NCBI RefSeq assembly: GCF_004769575.1
Contig: NZ_RQGA01000001.1
Coordinates: forward strand, 124,001 to 188,000
Reading direction: 5' to 3'
Source: Leptospira perdikensis
GTDB taxonomy: Bacteria > Spirochaetota > Leptospiria > Leptospirales > Leptospiraceae
DNA: 64,000 bases
Position numbers and translations under genes: made by a program
Part shown: positions 48,670-57,061 of the stretch, piece by piece
Layout of the letters: each line of letters opens with the position of its first letter
Position numbering within the stretch: the stretch's first letter is position 1
Notes under the pieces: model-generated
Database searches by the model: none
Seen by the model: only the letters and a program-made list of their open reading frames with translations
Told to the model about the DNA's origin: nothing

Positions 48670-48886
48670 ATGATCTTCCCTCCTTAAGTCCACCTTTGAC
48701 TTTTTAAGATCATTACATTGATGAATGTGCCCCCTTATAACCTGAAAATCTTCCCTTAGTTTCGCATACCTAAACCGTCGAGCCTACTTTCTATATTTGA
48801 ATCGAAAAGGTAAGTGAGTTTCCTTTTTTTGTGAGTAAAAAAGGAAACTTGATTGCAAATTTCACTTTACATATTTTTACTATACA

Positions 48887-48899
48887 TATAATTAGTATA
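48887..48899 (+). promoter_or_regulatory. Possible promoter of the RecA-like/PolB operon
   Basis: TATAAT (48887-48892) with a weak TTTACA (48866-48871) 15 bases before it, and a TATAC-N9-GTATA dyad across it (about 48881-48899). If used, transcripts would start at or near the ATG at 48900, giving an almost leaderless message. Confidence 0.35.
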
Positions 48900-49505
48900 A
48901 TGATTCTCGCAGAACAAACCCATACTTCTACGAACGTCTATGAACCCATCCAAAAATGGAATGGGCGGGATCTCGGCCTTCTCACCGGAGAGAAAGGAAT
49001 GTACCGACTCGCTCATTTTTGGCAATATGCCTTGGTTTGTTCGGGTTTTCAGGTTTTTAATCTGGATTGCGCCATTCGATTCAACCCCCTTATGATCGCA
49101 GAAGAAACACGAAAACAGAATTTAGCCCCAGAACCATTCTTAGAACAAATCCAAATCCAAAGAGCATTCACACCCTATCAGATTTTGGATGCACTCAAAA
49201 AGATGCTAATCTCAGAAGAAGGAAATACCATCTATTTCTTGTTAGCTCCATGTAAACAATTTCTAGATGGGGATGTCAAGGATGATGAAGGTTTATTTTT
49301 ATTGAATTTAATGTTAGAATTAATCGAACAATTTCCCGACAAAGATGTTCCACTACTCATCATTGAATCTTGGAAATATTCACACAAAAACTTTCAAATA
49401 TTTTTTCCAAAACTATTACGCGTCACACAAAATCTATGGGAACTAAAAGTGGAAAAAGATTTTTCTCGCATCCGTACGAGAAAAACTTCCATTACGGGTA
49501 TTTAA
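48900..49505 (+). CDS. RecA/Rad51-like protein with degenerate P-loop, first gene of a PolB operon
   Basis: I place the start at ATG 48900, giving 201 residues; the GTG at 48831 adds a hydrophobic extension unlike the family and lies upstream of a promoter-like element. The order of segments suits a RecA-like ATPase core: GLLTGEKGMYRLAHFW in the P-loop position but without the GKT triad, then VFNLDCAIRFNP (Walker-B-like strand), IQIQRAFTPYQILDALKK and IYFLLAPCKQFLDGD. It probably binds a partner protein rather than hydrolysing ATP. Two bases separate it from the next gene. Confidence 0.65.
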   Translation: MILAEQTHTSTNVYEPIQKWNGRDLGLLTGEKGMYRLAHFWQYALVCSGFQVFNLDCAIRFNPLMIAEETRKQNLAPEPFLEQIQIQRAFTPYQILDALKKMLISEEGNTIYFLLAPCKQFLDGDVKDDEGLFLLNLMLELIEQFPDKDVPLLIIESWKYSHKNFQIFFPKLLRVTQNLWELKVEKDFSRIRTRKTSITGI

Positions 49506-49506
49506 T

Positions 49507-49764
49507 ATGGGACGAACGATAACACCCTACTCTCGCCAAATGTTACAGATAGAAGAAAATCTATCCGACTTCCGCAAAGCACTTCGAAAGTCTGACCAAG
49601 AAATATTCGATGACCTAATCCGAACTGCTAAGTTACAGGTACAAGCTGGTGTTATGGCATCTCTACCGTACCCTATTGATTCAATGATTCTTTCCATGCT
49701 CATCGAACTAAAGAAAGACATTACAAAACTAAAACTTCATTTAGAAAAAATCCCTGATAAATAG
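49507..49764 (+). CDS. Small helical protein between RecA-like and PolB
   Basis: The 85-residue protein is mostly helical, with two helices (DFRKALRKSDQEIFDDLIRTAKLQ and MILSMLIELKKDITKLKLHLEK) separated by MASLPYPIDS. It starts one base after the previous stop and ends 17 bases before the polymerase ATG. It may be an adaptor of the operon; no family name is known to me. Confidence 0.65.
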   Translation: MGRTITPYSRQMLQIEENLSDFRKALRKSDQEIFDDLIRTAKLQVQAGVMASLPYPIDSMILSMLIELKKDITKLKLHLEKIPDK

Positions 49765-49781
49765 AATCCTATATAAATGAA

Positions 49782-52079
49782 ATGGAAATATTCAAAGGTT
49801 ACTTGTTTGATATCTACCACTCAGAACAAAAAATCTACCTTTGGATAAAATCAGACTCAGGAGAACTCAAATTATTCTTTGATGAATTTTATCCAATCAT
49901 TTACGCAAATGCCTCACCGAATATTTTAAAAAAACTGGTCAAAAGATTCTACGAATTAGATGCATTGGCTGAAATACCAACATTCACAAAAAAATTCCTC
50001 TTTTATGAAAACAAAGAAATTTCTGTTCTTAAGTTGGTGCTTTCTAAACCACAACTTTTACCCAAAATTACCAACAAACTTTTCTATCTCTATGGTAAGT
50101 ATGATATCTACCATTCTGATATTGAAATCACTACAGGTTATATGGTAGAGAAGGACATATACCCCCTTGCCTACTTAGAAGTATGTTCCGAACAAACAAA
50201 AAATGATCTCTCTCGAATCAAAACTGTTCGTTCTCTTACAAATATCCATGAGCTAGATTACAAAGTTCCAAACATAACAACAATATCCATTTTTTTAGAA
50301 AAAAGCCACAGAATTTCTCTTACCAAGAACACGTTGGTGGTAAAAACGAATTCAGGTAATTACAAAATCCCAACAGACAATTCACTAGAACTCATTCATG
50401 AGCTAAATTATATATTTAAAAAACATAATCCAGATATGATTTTATCTGACTATGGTGACCAAATCATATTTCCTCATCTTTTCAAATGTGCACAAGAAAA
50501 TCACATAACAACAGAATTCGATAGAGATAAAACAAGCACAATACGACGTTCCATCCAAACCAAAGGAACTAGCTTTAATACTTACGGAACAATTGTCTAT
50601 CGAGCCCCATCTTATCCTCTTTTTGGGAGATGGCATATCGATTCGAAAAATGGCTTTGTTTATAAAGAAGCAGATCTTATGGGAGTGATAGAGCTAGCAC
50701 GCATTTCTCGTTTACCAATTCAAAAAATGGCAAGAGCCTCTACAGGAAAAGCGCTCACTTACATAGAGGTAGATGTGGCACTCCGAATGAACTACTTAGT
50801 GCCTTGGCAAAAAAGTGCCTTAGAAGCACCAAAAACCGCCTTAGAGCTGCTAAATGCTGATAAAGGAGGGCTTGTATTCCAAGCAGACACACAAAATGGA
50901 TTTGTATTAGAAAATGTAGCACAACTGGACTTTTCCCAAATGTACCCGAAAGTCATGGTCTTACACAACATTTCACCCGAAACAATCAACTGTCTATGTT
51001 GTATAAACGATCCAACAACGGAAACAGTACCTTCCCTAGGATACCGAATCTGTAAGAAAAGAAAGGGAGTAGTTTCCGAAGCACTATCTCATATTGTAGC
51101 AAGACGAACCTATTACAAAAAACAAAGTAAAGAAACAAACCATCCGAACAAATCCGATATAGATCAAAAACAATCCAGTTTAAAATGGATGCTTGTCACC
51201 TCATTCGGTTACTTAGGTTATCGTAATGCCAAATTCGGAAAATTAGAAAGTCACGAATCTGTAACAGCATTCGGAAGAGAAAAATTAATCATAGCAAAAG
51301 AAGTTGCAGAAGAATATGGATATAACTTGATACATGCTATCACTGACTGTATATTTATCCAAAAACAAGACAGATCACCTATAAAAACAGAAACCCTAGA
51401 AGAAATATGTAAGATCATCCAAAAAAAAACAAAAATAGCAATGGATATCGAAGGTATATTCTCTTGGATATCTTTTCCTCCATCTACCACAGATGAAAAA
51501 ATGCCAGTTGCCAATCGTTATATGGGACGTTTCATTGATGGAAACTTTAAAGGACGAGGAATTATCTTAAGACGAAAAGACTTTCCCATTTATATAAAAA
51601 AGGCTCAAAATGAAATGATTCAATGGATGTGTAAGTTTCAAACTATCAAAGAAATGCAATCAAAGGAAATAGAAATTTTAGAAATATTCGAAAAATATGA
51701 CAAACCACTTTCGGAAGGCTCTGTCAACTGGAGAGAACTACTCCTCCAAAGATCCACCTCCAAAGATCCAGAAAGTTATACTGTCGATGCACCTAGTGCA
51801 GTCGCAGTCAAAGACCTATTAGAAATGGGAGTTCACGTCCAAGCAGGAGAAAAAGTTCGGTATTTAGTGGTGAATAAAAAATCAGATCAAAAAGGAAAAA
51901 GATATAAAACCGAAGAACGAATCGAAACAAAGGGTCTCTTGAATATCATAAGATACGACAAGAGCTACTACAGAAAATTACTTCTTAGGTCATTCAAAGA
52001 AATTTGGCTAAGTCTTGCAAGTTTCATTGATTTTGAAAACTTAATTAGCGACGAACAACTATTACCCTTCAAAATCTAA
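49782..52079 (+). CDS. Family B DNA polymerase without evident proofreading residues
   Basis: The 765-residue protein has palm motif A at 382-389 (LDFSQMYP, catalytic D383), motif B at about 465-479 (KWMLVTSFGYLG) and motif C at 519-523 (AITDC), where the usual first Asp of YGDTDS is Ile but the second catalytic Asp (D522) is kept. In the exonuclease region the ExoI DxE is missing (strand ITTISIFLEK at about 165-174), while an ExoII-like SDYGDQ is present. It is therefore a probably active but proofreading-deficient polymerase, well suited to repair or lesion bypass. It differs from replicative E. coli Pol II. Operon with a RecA-like protein supports repair. Confidence 0.82.
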   Translation: MEIFKGYLFDIYHSEQKIYLWIKSDSGELKLFFDEFYPIIYANASPNILKKLVKRFYELDALAEIPTFTKKFLFYENKEISVLKLVLSKPQLLPKITNKLFYLYGKYDIYHSDIEITTGYMVEKDIYPLAYLEVCSEQTKNDLSRIKTVRSLTNIHELDYKVPNITTISIFLEKSHRISLTKNTLVVKTNSGNYKIPTDNSLELIHELNYIFKKHNPDMILSDYGDQIIFPHLFKCAQENHITTEFDRDKTSTIRRSIQTKGTSFNTYGTIVYRAPSYPLFGRWHIDSKNGFVYKEADLMGVIELARISRLPIQKMARASTGKALTYIEVDVALRMNYLVPWQKSALEAPKTALELLNADKGGLVFQADTQNGFVLENVAQLDFSQMYPKVMVLHNISPETINCLCCINDPTTETVPSLGYRICKKRKGVVSEALSHIVARRTYYKKQSKETNHPNKSDIDQKQSSLKWMLVTSFGYLGYRNAKFGKLESHESVTAFGREKLIIAKEVAEEYGYNLIHAITDCIFIQKQDRSPIKTETLEEICKIIQKKTKIAMDIEGIFSWISFPPSTTDEKMPVANRYMGRFIDGNFKGRGIILRRKDFPIYIKKAQNEMIQWMCKFQTIKEMQSKEIEILEIFEKYDKPLSEGSVNWRELLLQRSTSKDPESYTVDAPSAVAVKDLLEMGVHVQAGEKVRYLVVNKKSDQKGKRYKTEERIETKGLLNIIRYDKSYYRKLLLRSFKEIWLSLASFIDFENLISDEQLLPFKI

Positions 52080-52702
52080 AAGTAAGTAATTTAAAATTAT
52101 CAATATATACAAATTTACTTTTATTGCATAAAATCAAAAAAAATATCTTAATTCGTAATAAAAAAATACACGTTAGATGAGAATTTCTAACACTAATTCA
52201 AAAAACGTTTGCGTAAACCCTCAGACAAAAAAGACTCAGATTCGTTTTTCCATAAATGGGACTCAGGGGGCGAAGCTATGCCCTCTACCCCCAATATAAC
52301 AGAAATTCGACTGCCTTAAAATTAAGAAAAAACAAAGCCTAAATAAAATTATGTCTCATAAGAAAATCCCAGCCAATACCTGCAAAAGAAGGATAAATAT
52401 ACGAATAACGCATAAATCACAAGAGTCAGCAATAAACGCTACACAGATAAGCATCGAACTCAGGCCAATAAACGCTTATCGCTAAGCCAACAAAGAGTGA
52501 CGCAATAAACGAAAGTCTACACAACAAGGAAGCGGAGCCAAAAGAATAAACAACTTTTCGCATACAGTTCGTTATACGCCATTTCGTAAAAATCACCTTA
52601 AATCAGCAAAAAATTAAGGAAATTGAAAACAGAAGGTAAAATCTTTAAGAAATTCAATTTCTCATTTATTGACTTTTTCTACTGAATTTGGAAAATTAAC
52701 AT
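52080..52702. other. 623-bp AT-rich non-coding stretch at the array head
   Basis: No coding frame is convincing. It holds four AATAAAC copies, three as CAATAAACG (52430, 52466, 52503) with 36-37-base spacing and a weaker copy at 52545, then a lone R'-like core GTTATACGC (52571-52579). A GGGACTCAGGG (52258-52268) matches a block found inside the attC sites. An attI site or eroded attC is possible; nothing resembling an integrase gene is here. Confidence 0.5.
52430..52551 (+). repeat. Phased direct repeats CAATAAACG
   Basis: Copies at 52430-52438, 52466-52474 and 52503-52511, with a reduced AATAAAC at 52545-52551. Spacing is 36, 37 and about 41 bases, roughly 3.5 helical turns. Direct repeats beside the first recombination core fit an attI-type integrase binding array or an iteron/regulatory array. 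Confidence 0.5.
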
Positions 52703-53002
52703 ATGAAGGTAGAAACCAAAAAGGAATTGATTGAGGAATTAACCAAAATTAAACCAATTCTAAATAATGATTTTGGTGTTCTGAAAATCGGCGTCTTTGG
52801 GTCTTTTGCTAAAGATACAGTTAACTCGAATAGCGATGTTGATTTACTCGTTGAAATGAAATCTCCCGATTTTGATTCTTTTGTTGGTTTAAAAATATTT
52901 TTAGAAAATCTTTTTGAACGCAATGTTGATCTTGTTCGAAAAAGGAATCAAATTAAACCTTCCTTTCTCAATAGAATTCAAAAAGATATTATAAATGTCT
53001 GA
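52703..53002 (+). CDS. mntA: MNT-type nucleotidyltransferase antitoxin (MntA)
   Basis: The 99-residue protein has the minimal nucleotidyltransferase motif GVFGSFAKDTVNSNSDVDLLVEM (residues 33-55; GS and DxD metal ligands). MntA adenylylates the HepT toxin and neutralises it. It overlaps the toxin gene by 8 bases; both lie in cassette 1. Confidence 0.88.
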   Translation: MKVETKKELIEELTKIKPILNNDFGVLKIGVFGSFAKDTVNSNSDVDLLVEMKSPDFDSFVGLKIFLENLFERNVDLVRKRNQIKPSFLNRIQKDIINV

Positions 53003-53363
53003 AGAAATATACGAAAGGTTCGAATTTATTCTTGAATCGATCGTAATCATTGAAAATAGATTCTTAAAAATTAAATATCCGGATGATCTAATTAATTCCC
53101 AAGATGGAATTACTATACTTGATTCAATTGCAATGAGATTACAAGCAATCGGAGATAATCTTAAATCTGTTACAAAATTAGATAATAAATTTCTAAATAA
53201 TTATCCCGATACGGACTGGGAAAAAATTATGAAAATGAGAGACGTGATTTCTCATCATTATGAAGGTCTTGATCACGAAATAATTTATAATATCTGTAAA
53301 AACAAAATACCTGAATTAAAACTTACTGTTCAATTAATTCTTGAACAACTCAACGGCGTATAA
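52995..53363 (+). CDS. hepT: HEPN-domain toxin HepT
   Basis: The 122-residue protein carries the HEPN nuclease motif RDVISHHYEG (Rx4H with the following Tyr that MntA modifies). HepT cleaves RNA when not adenylylated. Its stop TAA lies inside the R'' arm of attC 1, typical of cassette genes. Confidence 0.88.
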   Translation: MSEEIYERFEFILESIVIIENRFLKIKYPDDLINSQDGITILDSIAMRLQAIGDNLKSVTKLDNKFLNNYPDTDWEKIMKMRDVISHHYEGLDHEIIYNICKNKIPELKLTVQLILEQLNGV

Positions 53364-53524
53364 CAGCGACTTACCGCTACGCTTCGGGACATCGCCCTCG
53401 CTCGGGCTACGCCAAATTCCCCTTCTGGCATTCGCCTTGCTTACGCAAGCTACATGCCAGTCCCTAACGTCCCGTTTCCGGGACTCAGGGTCGGGGAACT
53501 TCGGTAAGTCTATTCGTTATACGC
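53356..53524 (+). repeat. attC site 1 (169 bp)
   Basis: R'' GCGTATAAC (53356-53364) and R' GTTATACGC (53516-53524) are perfect inverted arms. Inner arms GACTTACCG (53368-53376) and CGGTAAGTC (53502-53510) pair, with spacers of 3 and 5 bases. Other copies use GACTTAACG/CGTTAAGTC, so both arms changed together, keeping the stem. R'' matches the core at 52571. Confidence 0.93.
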
Positions 53525-53543
53525 TATCTGGTAAAAATTAAAT

Positions 53544-54365
53544 ATGAAAGAAGTAGAAATAGGACAAGAAATTTCAAATGAACAATTAACCGAAATATTC
53601 GAAGTCGGTAATATGGGAGGAATGAGAAAAAGCCTAAAAAATAACCTCTTAGTACTTATTTCAGATCCTTATAAAGGTTATTATACTGACCGCTGGGATG
53701 GAAACATTCTATATTACACAGGCACAGGTAAATTAGGTGATCAAAAATTAGAAAAACAGAATGCCGATTTAGCAAATTCGATTAAAACTGGATTGCAAAT
53801 TCATCTTTTTGAAGTCTTTAATCCCAAAAAATACTTCTATCATGGAAAAGTGAGATTTACCGGTGATGTTCTAAAAGAAAAACAGAAAGATATTGAAGGA
53901 AGAAATAGAGATGTAATTATCTTTCCTCTAGAAAAAATCACACACAACTATTTAGTTGAACTTGAGTATTTAAAACATAAAGAAAACTTATCTGATTCAG
54001 AAATTAAAAAAAAGAATTCAAAAGAAATCAAAAATCTATTAGATAATTATAAACCTAAACCTTCTAGCAAAAGATTAATCTCTTCTATTTTTTATGAAAG
54101 AAACTCTATCCTAAAAGAATATGTTAAAAGAAGAGCAAATGGAAAATGTGAACTCTGCAACGACAGTGCTCCGTTCCTAGATAATAAAGGAAATCCATTC
54201 TTGGAAGTTCACCACATTATCTGGTTATCAAAGAATGGTGAAGATTCTATTGAAAATACTGTTGCGCTTTGCCCTAATTGTCATAGAAAAATGCATATTC
54301 TAGAAGATAAGAATGATATGGAAAAATTGATTAAAATCCCTAAACAATTACCAGACAGCGTATAA
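53544..54365 (+). CDS. HNH endonuclease with SRA-like N-terminal domain
   Basis: The C-terminal part is an HNH nuclease: CELCNDSAPFLDNKGN, then EVHHIIWLSKNGEDSIEN and LCPNCHRKMH (zinc Cys pairs and catalytic His). The N-terminal 150 residues (GYYTDRWDGNILYYTGTGKLGDQ, IHLFEVFNPKKYFYHG) resemble SRA/YDG-like or related base-reading folds. Together this resembles type IV restriction enzymes that cut modified DNA; the N-terminal assignment is inference. Cassette 2. Confidence 0.75.
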   Translation: MKEVEIGQEISNEQLTEIFEVGNMGGMRKSLKNNLLVLISDPYKGYYTDRWDGNILYYTGTGKLGDQKLEKQNADLANSIKTGLQIHLFEVFNPKKYFYHGKVRFTGDVLKEKQKDIEGRNRDVIIFPLEKITHNYLVELEYLKHKENLSDSEIKKKNSKEIKNLLDNYKPKPSSKRLISSIFYERNSILKEYVKRRANGKCELCNDSAPFLDNKGNPFLEVHHIIWLSKNGEDSIENTVALCPNCHRKMHILEDKNDMEKLIKIPKQLPDSV

Positions 54366-54532
54366 CAGCGACTTAACGCTTCGCTTCGGGACTAGCCCTC
54401 GCTCGGTCTGCGACACATTCCCCTTCTGTCACTCGCCTGCATTCGCAAGCTACGTGCCAGTCCCTAACGTCCCGCCGGGACTCAGGGTCGGGGAACGTCG
54501 TTAAGTCTAGTTCGTTAGTCGCCATTATTTAA
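54358..54532 (+). repeat. attC site 2 (175 bp)
   Basis: R'' GCGTATAAC matches the cassette 2 left border (53516). Inner arms GACTTAACG/CGTTAAGTC pair. The R' core reads GTTAGTCGC (54524-54532), unlike all other borders; this changed core opens cassette 3 and is matched at the end of that cassette. Confidence 0.93.
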
Positions 54533-54553
54533 AACTATTCATAAGGAACATCA

Positions 54554-55441
54554 ATGTCTAACGGAACATTTTTTTTAGCTAGGTATCACAAATTAGGATT
54601 ACTCACGAATGAACTCTTAGAACAATTAGTTAGAAATGCAGCCAAAATTAATATTAGGGAAAATATTTGGACGATTATCGATACGAAAATTGGAACCGAT
54701 AAAAAATATATTTTTGGAAAAATGGTAAAATATGCCCATGAAGGCAGTGTCACTCGTGTAGATGAACTAAAAAATGAATCTATCATTGAAATAATTCCTG
54801 AGCTTACTTTGGCTAGTAGTCCATTCGTAATTTTGCCAGATTATTCTGCGATAGCATATCTTCATGTTTGGAATCAGATTGAGCAATTCACTTTTATGCG
54901 GCGATTTGAAGAAATAATACATTTTTCAGCACATGGCTTTTTTGCAGAAATTGAACTTGAAAGTATAACAAACCTCGATGAATTTTTTATTCGATTTAAT
55001 AAATTCGATCGAATCGTAAAAATAAAGTCAAAAATAAATCCACCAAACCCATTATTTGGTCACTTATGGGGTCCTCTTAAAGATTATCTTAAAAACCGAA
55101 ACCTTGAACAATTGAAACTCGATGAAGAAAGTAAAAAAAATAATAGCATAGAAACTAGTAACCTTAAAAGTCTAATCGAATCAATAGTAGCAAGAAAAGA
55201 TTTAAAAATAATTAATCCAAATTCCATCCCAATAGGAGACATGGCGGTATTAATGTCAGCTGATGGATATGGTAAATCAAGTATTGTGGGCGACATTGAT
55301 GGAAAAACTGAAGTTTTGCACACCTATGAGAATTCCAGTAATTTCAAACTTGATAAGGATTCAAGTGCAGAATCACTCTATGTCGAAGCGAAAAAAATTC
55401 TTGATGATGTAGAAAAAAATCGGTATCTAGACCATGAATAA
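54554..55441 (+). CDS. Unknown soluble protein of a two-gene cassette
   Basis: The 295-residue protein starts MSNGTFFLARYHKLGLLTNELLEQLV, alternates strands and helices, and ends with an acidic helical region (about 275-295) in front of the membrane protein gene. No motif I recognise; no membrane segment. It overlaps the next gene by 8 bases, so both belong together. Such soluble/membrane pairs are common in phage-defence cassettes; the function is inference. Confidence 0.65.
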   Translation: MSNGTFFLARYHKLGLLTNELLEQLVRNAAKINIRENIWTIIDTKIGTDKKYIFGKMVKYAHEGSVTRVDELKNESIIEIIPELTLASSPFVILPDYSAIAYLHVWNQIEQFTFMRRFEEIIHFSAHGFFAEIELESITNLDEFFIRFNKFDRIVKIKSKINPPNPLFGHLWGPLKDYLKNRNLEQLKLDEESKKNNSIETSNLKSLIESIVARKDLKIINPNSIPIGDMAVLMSADGYGKSSIVGDIDGKTEVLHTYENSSNFKLDKDSSAESLYVEAKKILDDVEKNRYLDHE

Positions 55442-55913
55442 AATTGGAGATTTTTTTCGTGCAATTTTCATTTCAATAGAGTTTGTATTAATACTTTTTT
55501 TAATTAATATAAAAATCTTTTTCAATTCAATAGTAATTAAAATGAGTTATCCAATTCAAAAACTCATCGACTCAAATTTCATAATCATTTTTACTATCTA
55601 TATTCCACTTATACTTGCATCACACTATTTGTTGAAAGATATACTTTTCCGTCCTAAAAATTCTAAAATACTTATTGAATGGCCACTATATCCTTCATTG
55701 AAAATGAGATGCCTGATATTAATTTTATATCCAGTAGCAGGATTAATCATTTCTATTATTCTACTTATTTTCCAAGAAGAAATTAATTTACAAAATATAC
55801 CTTTTCTGTTATTTATTACGATTATTCCTTCCATTTCAGGGATAATATCGTCATATATCGCACATATAGAATTGAATGAAATATTAATCCGATATACAAA
55901 TAACGGCGACTAA
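55434..55913 (+). CDS. Three- or four-pass membrane protein of the same cassette
   Basis: The 159-residue protein has hydrophobic segments at about 10-30, 45-63, 90-115 and 120-145. The stop codon lies within the R'' arm of attC 3. Co-expressed with the preceding soluble protein; likely a membrane effector. Confidence 0.65.
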   Translation: MNKIGDFFRAIFISIEFVLILFLINIKIFFNSIVIKMSYPIQKLIDSNFIIIFTIYIPLILASHYLLKDILFRPKNSKILIEWPLYPSLKMRCLILILYPVAGLIISIILLIFQEEINLQNIPFLLFITIIPSISGIISSYIAHIELNEILIRYTNNGD

Positions 55914-56070
55914 CAACGACTTAACGCTTCGCTTCGGGACTAGCCCTCGCTCGGTCTACGACACATTCCCCTTCTGTCACTCGCATGCATTCGCAAGCTC
56001 CGTGCCAGTCCCTAACGTCCCGCCGGGACTCAGGGTCGGGGAACGTCGTTAAGTCTAGTTCGTTATGCGT
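55906..56070 (+). repeat. attC site 3 (165 bp)
   Basis: R'' GCGACTAAC (55906-55914) is the exact reverse complement of the odd core GTTAGTCGC at 54524, the left border of this cassette, not of its own R' (GTTATGCGT, 56062-56070). Inner arms as in other copies. This mismatch-with-own-site, match-with-own-cassette pattern is diagnostic. Confidence 0.95.
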
Positions 56071-56105
56071 AATAAATGTAAAATAGGTTCTAAACAAAAC
56101 GACTT

Positions 56106-56858
56106 ATGAAAATTAAAAAAGAATTTGAAAATTGGGCAATAAATCTATCCGGATGTGATGGCGGAAATCTAGACGGAAAAATATGGTTGTCAGGAATTGA
56201 ATGGGGAGGGGGTCAAAATCCAAAGTTGTTGAATTTTGAAAAAGAAACAAAAGAGTTAGCTAACGCAACTCCAGTAAGATCTTCAAGTGAAACAGAACGA
56301 ATTTTGGCTAATAAGGATCGAAAGAATACATACGATTTAAATGCTTATAAATTATTATCAGTAATAGCAAAAAATGACCATCTGGATAACTTCAAATTTA
56401 AAGAATTTATCCTCAACGAAAGACCATTTGAAAAAAAATCAAATTATTTTAAACTAAACATATATCCAATTAGTTTTCGGAACACTAGTGATTCACTATG
56501 GAACGATGAATGGAAAAATAAAACTGGATTTGAAAATAAATATTTATATAAACTTTGGTGTTGGAAATTTAGATTTTCCTTTTTACAAAATCTAGTTATA
56601 AACCATTCACCGAAACTCATAATATGCGTAGGGAAAACTTATATCACAGATTTCATCTTTGCTTTTGAAGGAATTGATAAATTAAGGGCACACAATGAGA
56701 TTAACTTTCATAAAGTAAACAATAATGATTTAGCTTGCCTTAAGGTTAATAACGGAAAAACGCTTTTATGCATTACTCCATTTTTAACTAATGCAGGCAA
56801 TCTTGTAGGAAATGAAATAATTTCCGCATTTGGCAAAAAAATAAGAAACTTAATATAG
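56106..56858 (+). CDS. Unknown cassette protein, possibly UDG-like fold
   Basis: The 250-residue protein contains SGIEWGGGQNPK at the N-terminus, an LNIYPISFRN stretch, RFSFLQNLVINHSPKLIICVGKTYITDFIF and a TLLCITPFLTNAGN strand/turn. The order recalls the uracil-DNA glycosylase-like fold (N-terminal catalytic loop, central PKLIICVG strand, late turn), but the exact motifs differ. Function unknown; cassette 4. Confidence 0.6.
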   Translation: MKIKKEFENWAINLSGCDGGNLDGKIWLSGIEWGGGQNPKLLNFEKETKELANATPVRSSSETERILANKDRKNTYDLNAYKLLSVIAKNDHLDNFKFKEFILNERPFEKKSNYFKLNIYPISFRNTSDSLWNDEWKNKTGFENKYLYKLWCWKFRFSFLQNLVINHSPKLIICVGKTYITDFIFAFEGIDKLRAHNEINFHKVNNNDLACLKVNNGKTLLCITPFLTNAGNLVGNEIISAFGKKIRNLI

Positions 56859-56874
56859 CAAATATACATTTACT

Positions 56875-57040
56875 ACGCATAACAGCGACTTAACGCTTCG
56901 CTTCGGGACTAGCCCTCGCTCGGTCTACGACACATTCCCTTTCTGTCACTCGTTTGCATCCGCAAACTCCGTGCCAGTCCCTAACGTCCCGTCCGGGACT
57001 CAGGGTCAGGGAACGTCGTTAAGTCTAGTTCGTTATGCGA
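56875..57040 (+). repeat. attC site 4 (166 bp)
   Basis: R'' ACGCATAAC matches the border core at 56062 (GTTATGCGT). R' is GTTATGCGA (57032-57040). Inner arms GACTTAACG/CGTTAAGTC pair. It contains the block GGGACTCAGGGT seen in most copies. Confidence 0.93.
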
Positions 57041-57061
57041 AAGCGTTTAAAATTTGAACAA

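Noticed and set aside
48845..48870. LexA-like box before the RecA-like gene
   Set aside because: CTTG-ATTG-CAAA has the wrong spacing for the TTTG-N5-CAAA form.
53341..53541. Frames reading through attC sites (also 57956 start and 60676 frame)
   Set aside because: They translate the palindromic attC DNA; the repeated peptides come from the repeat and not from selected proteins.
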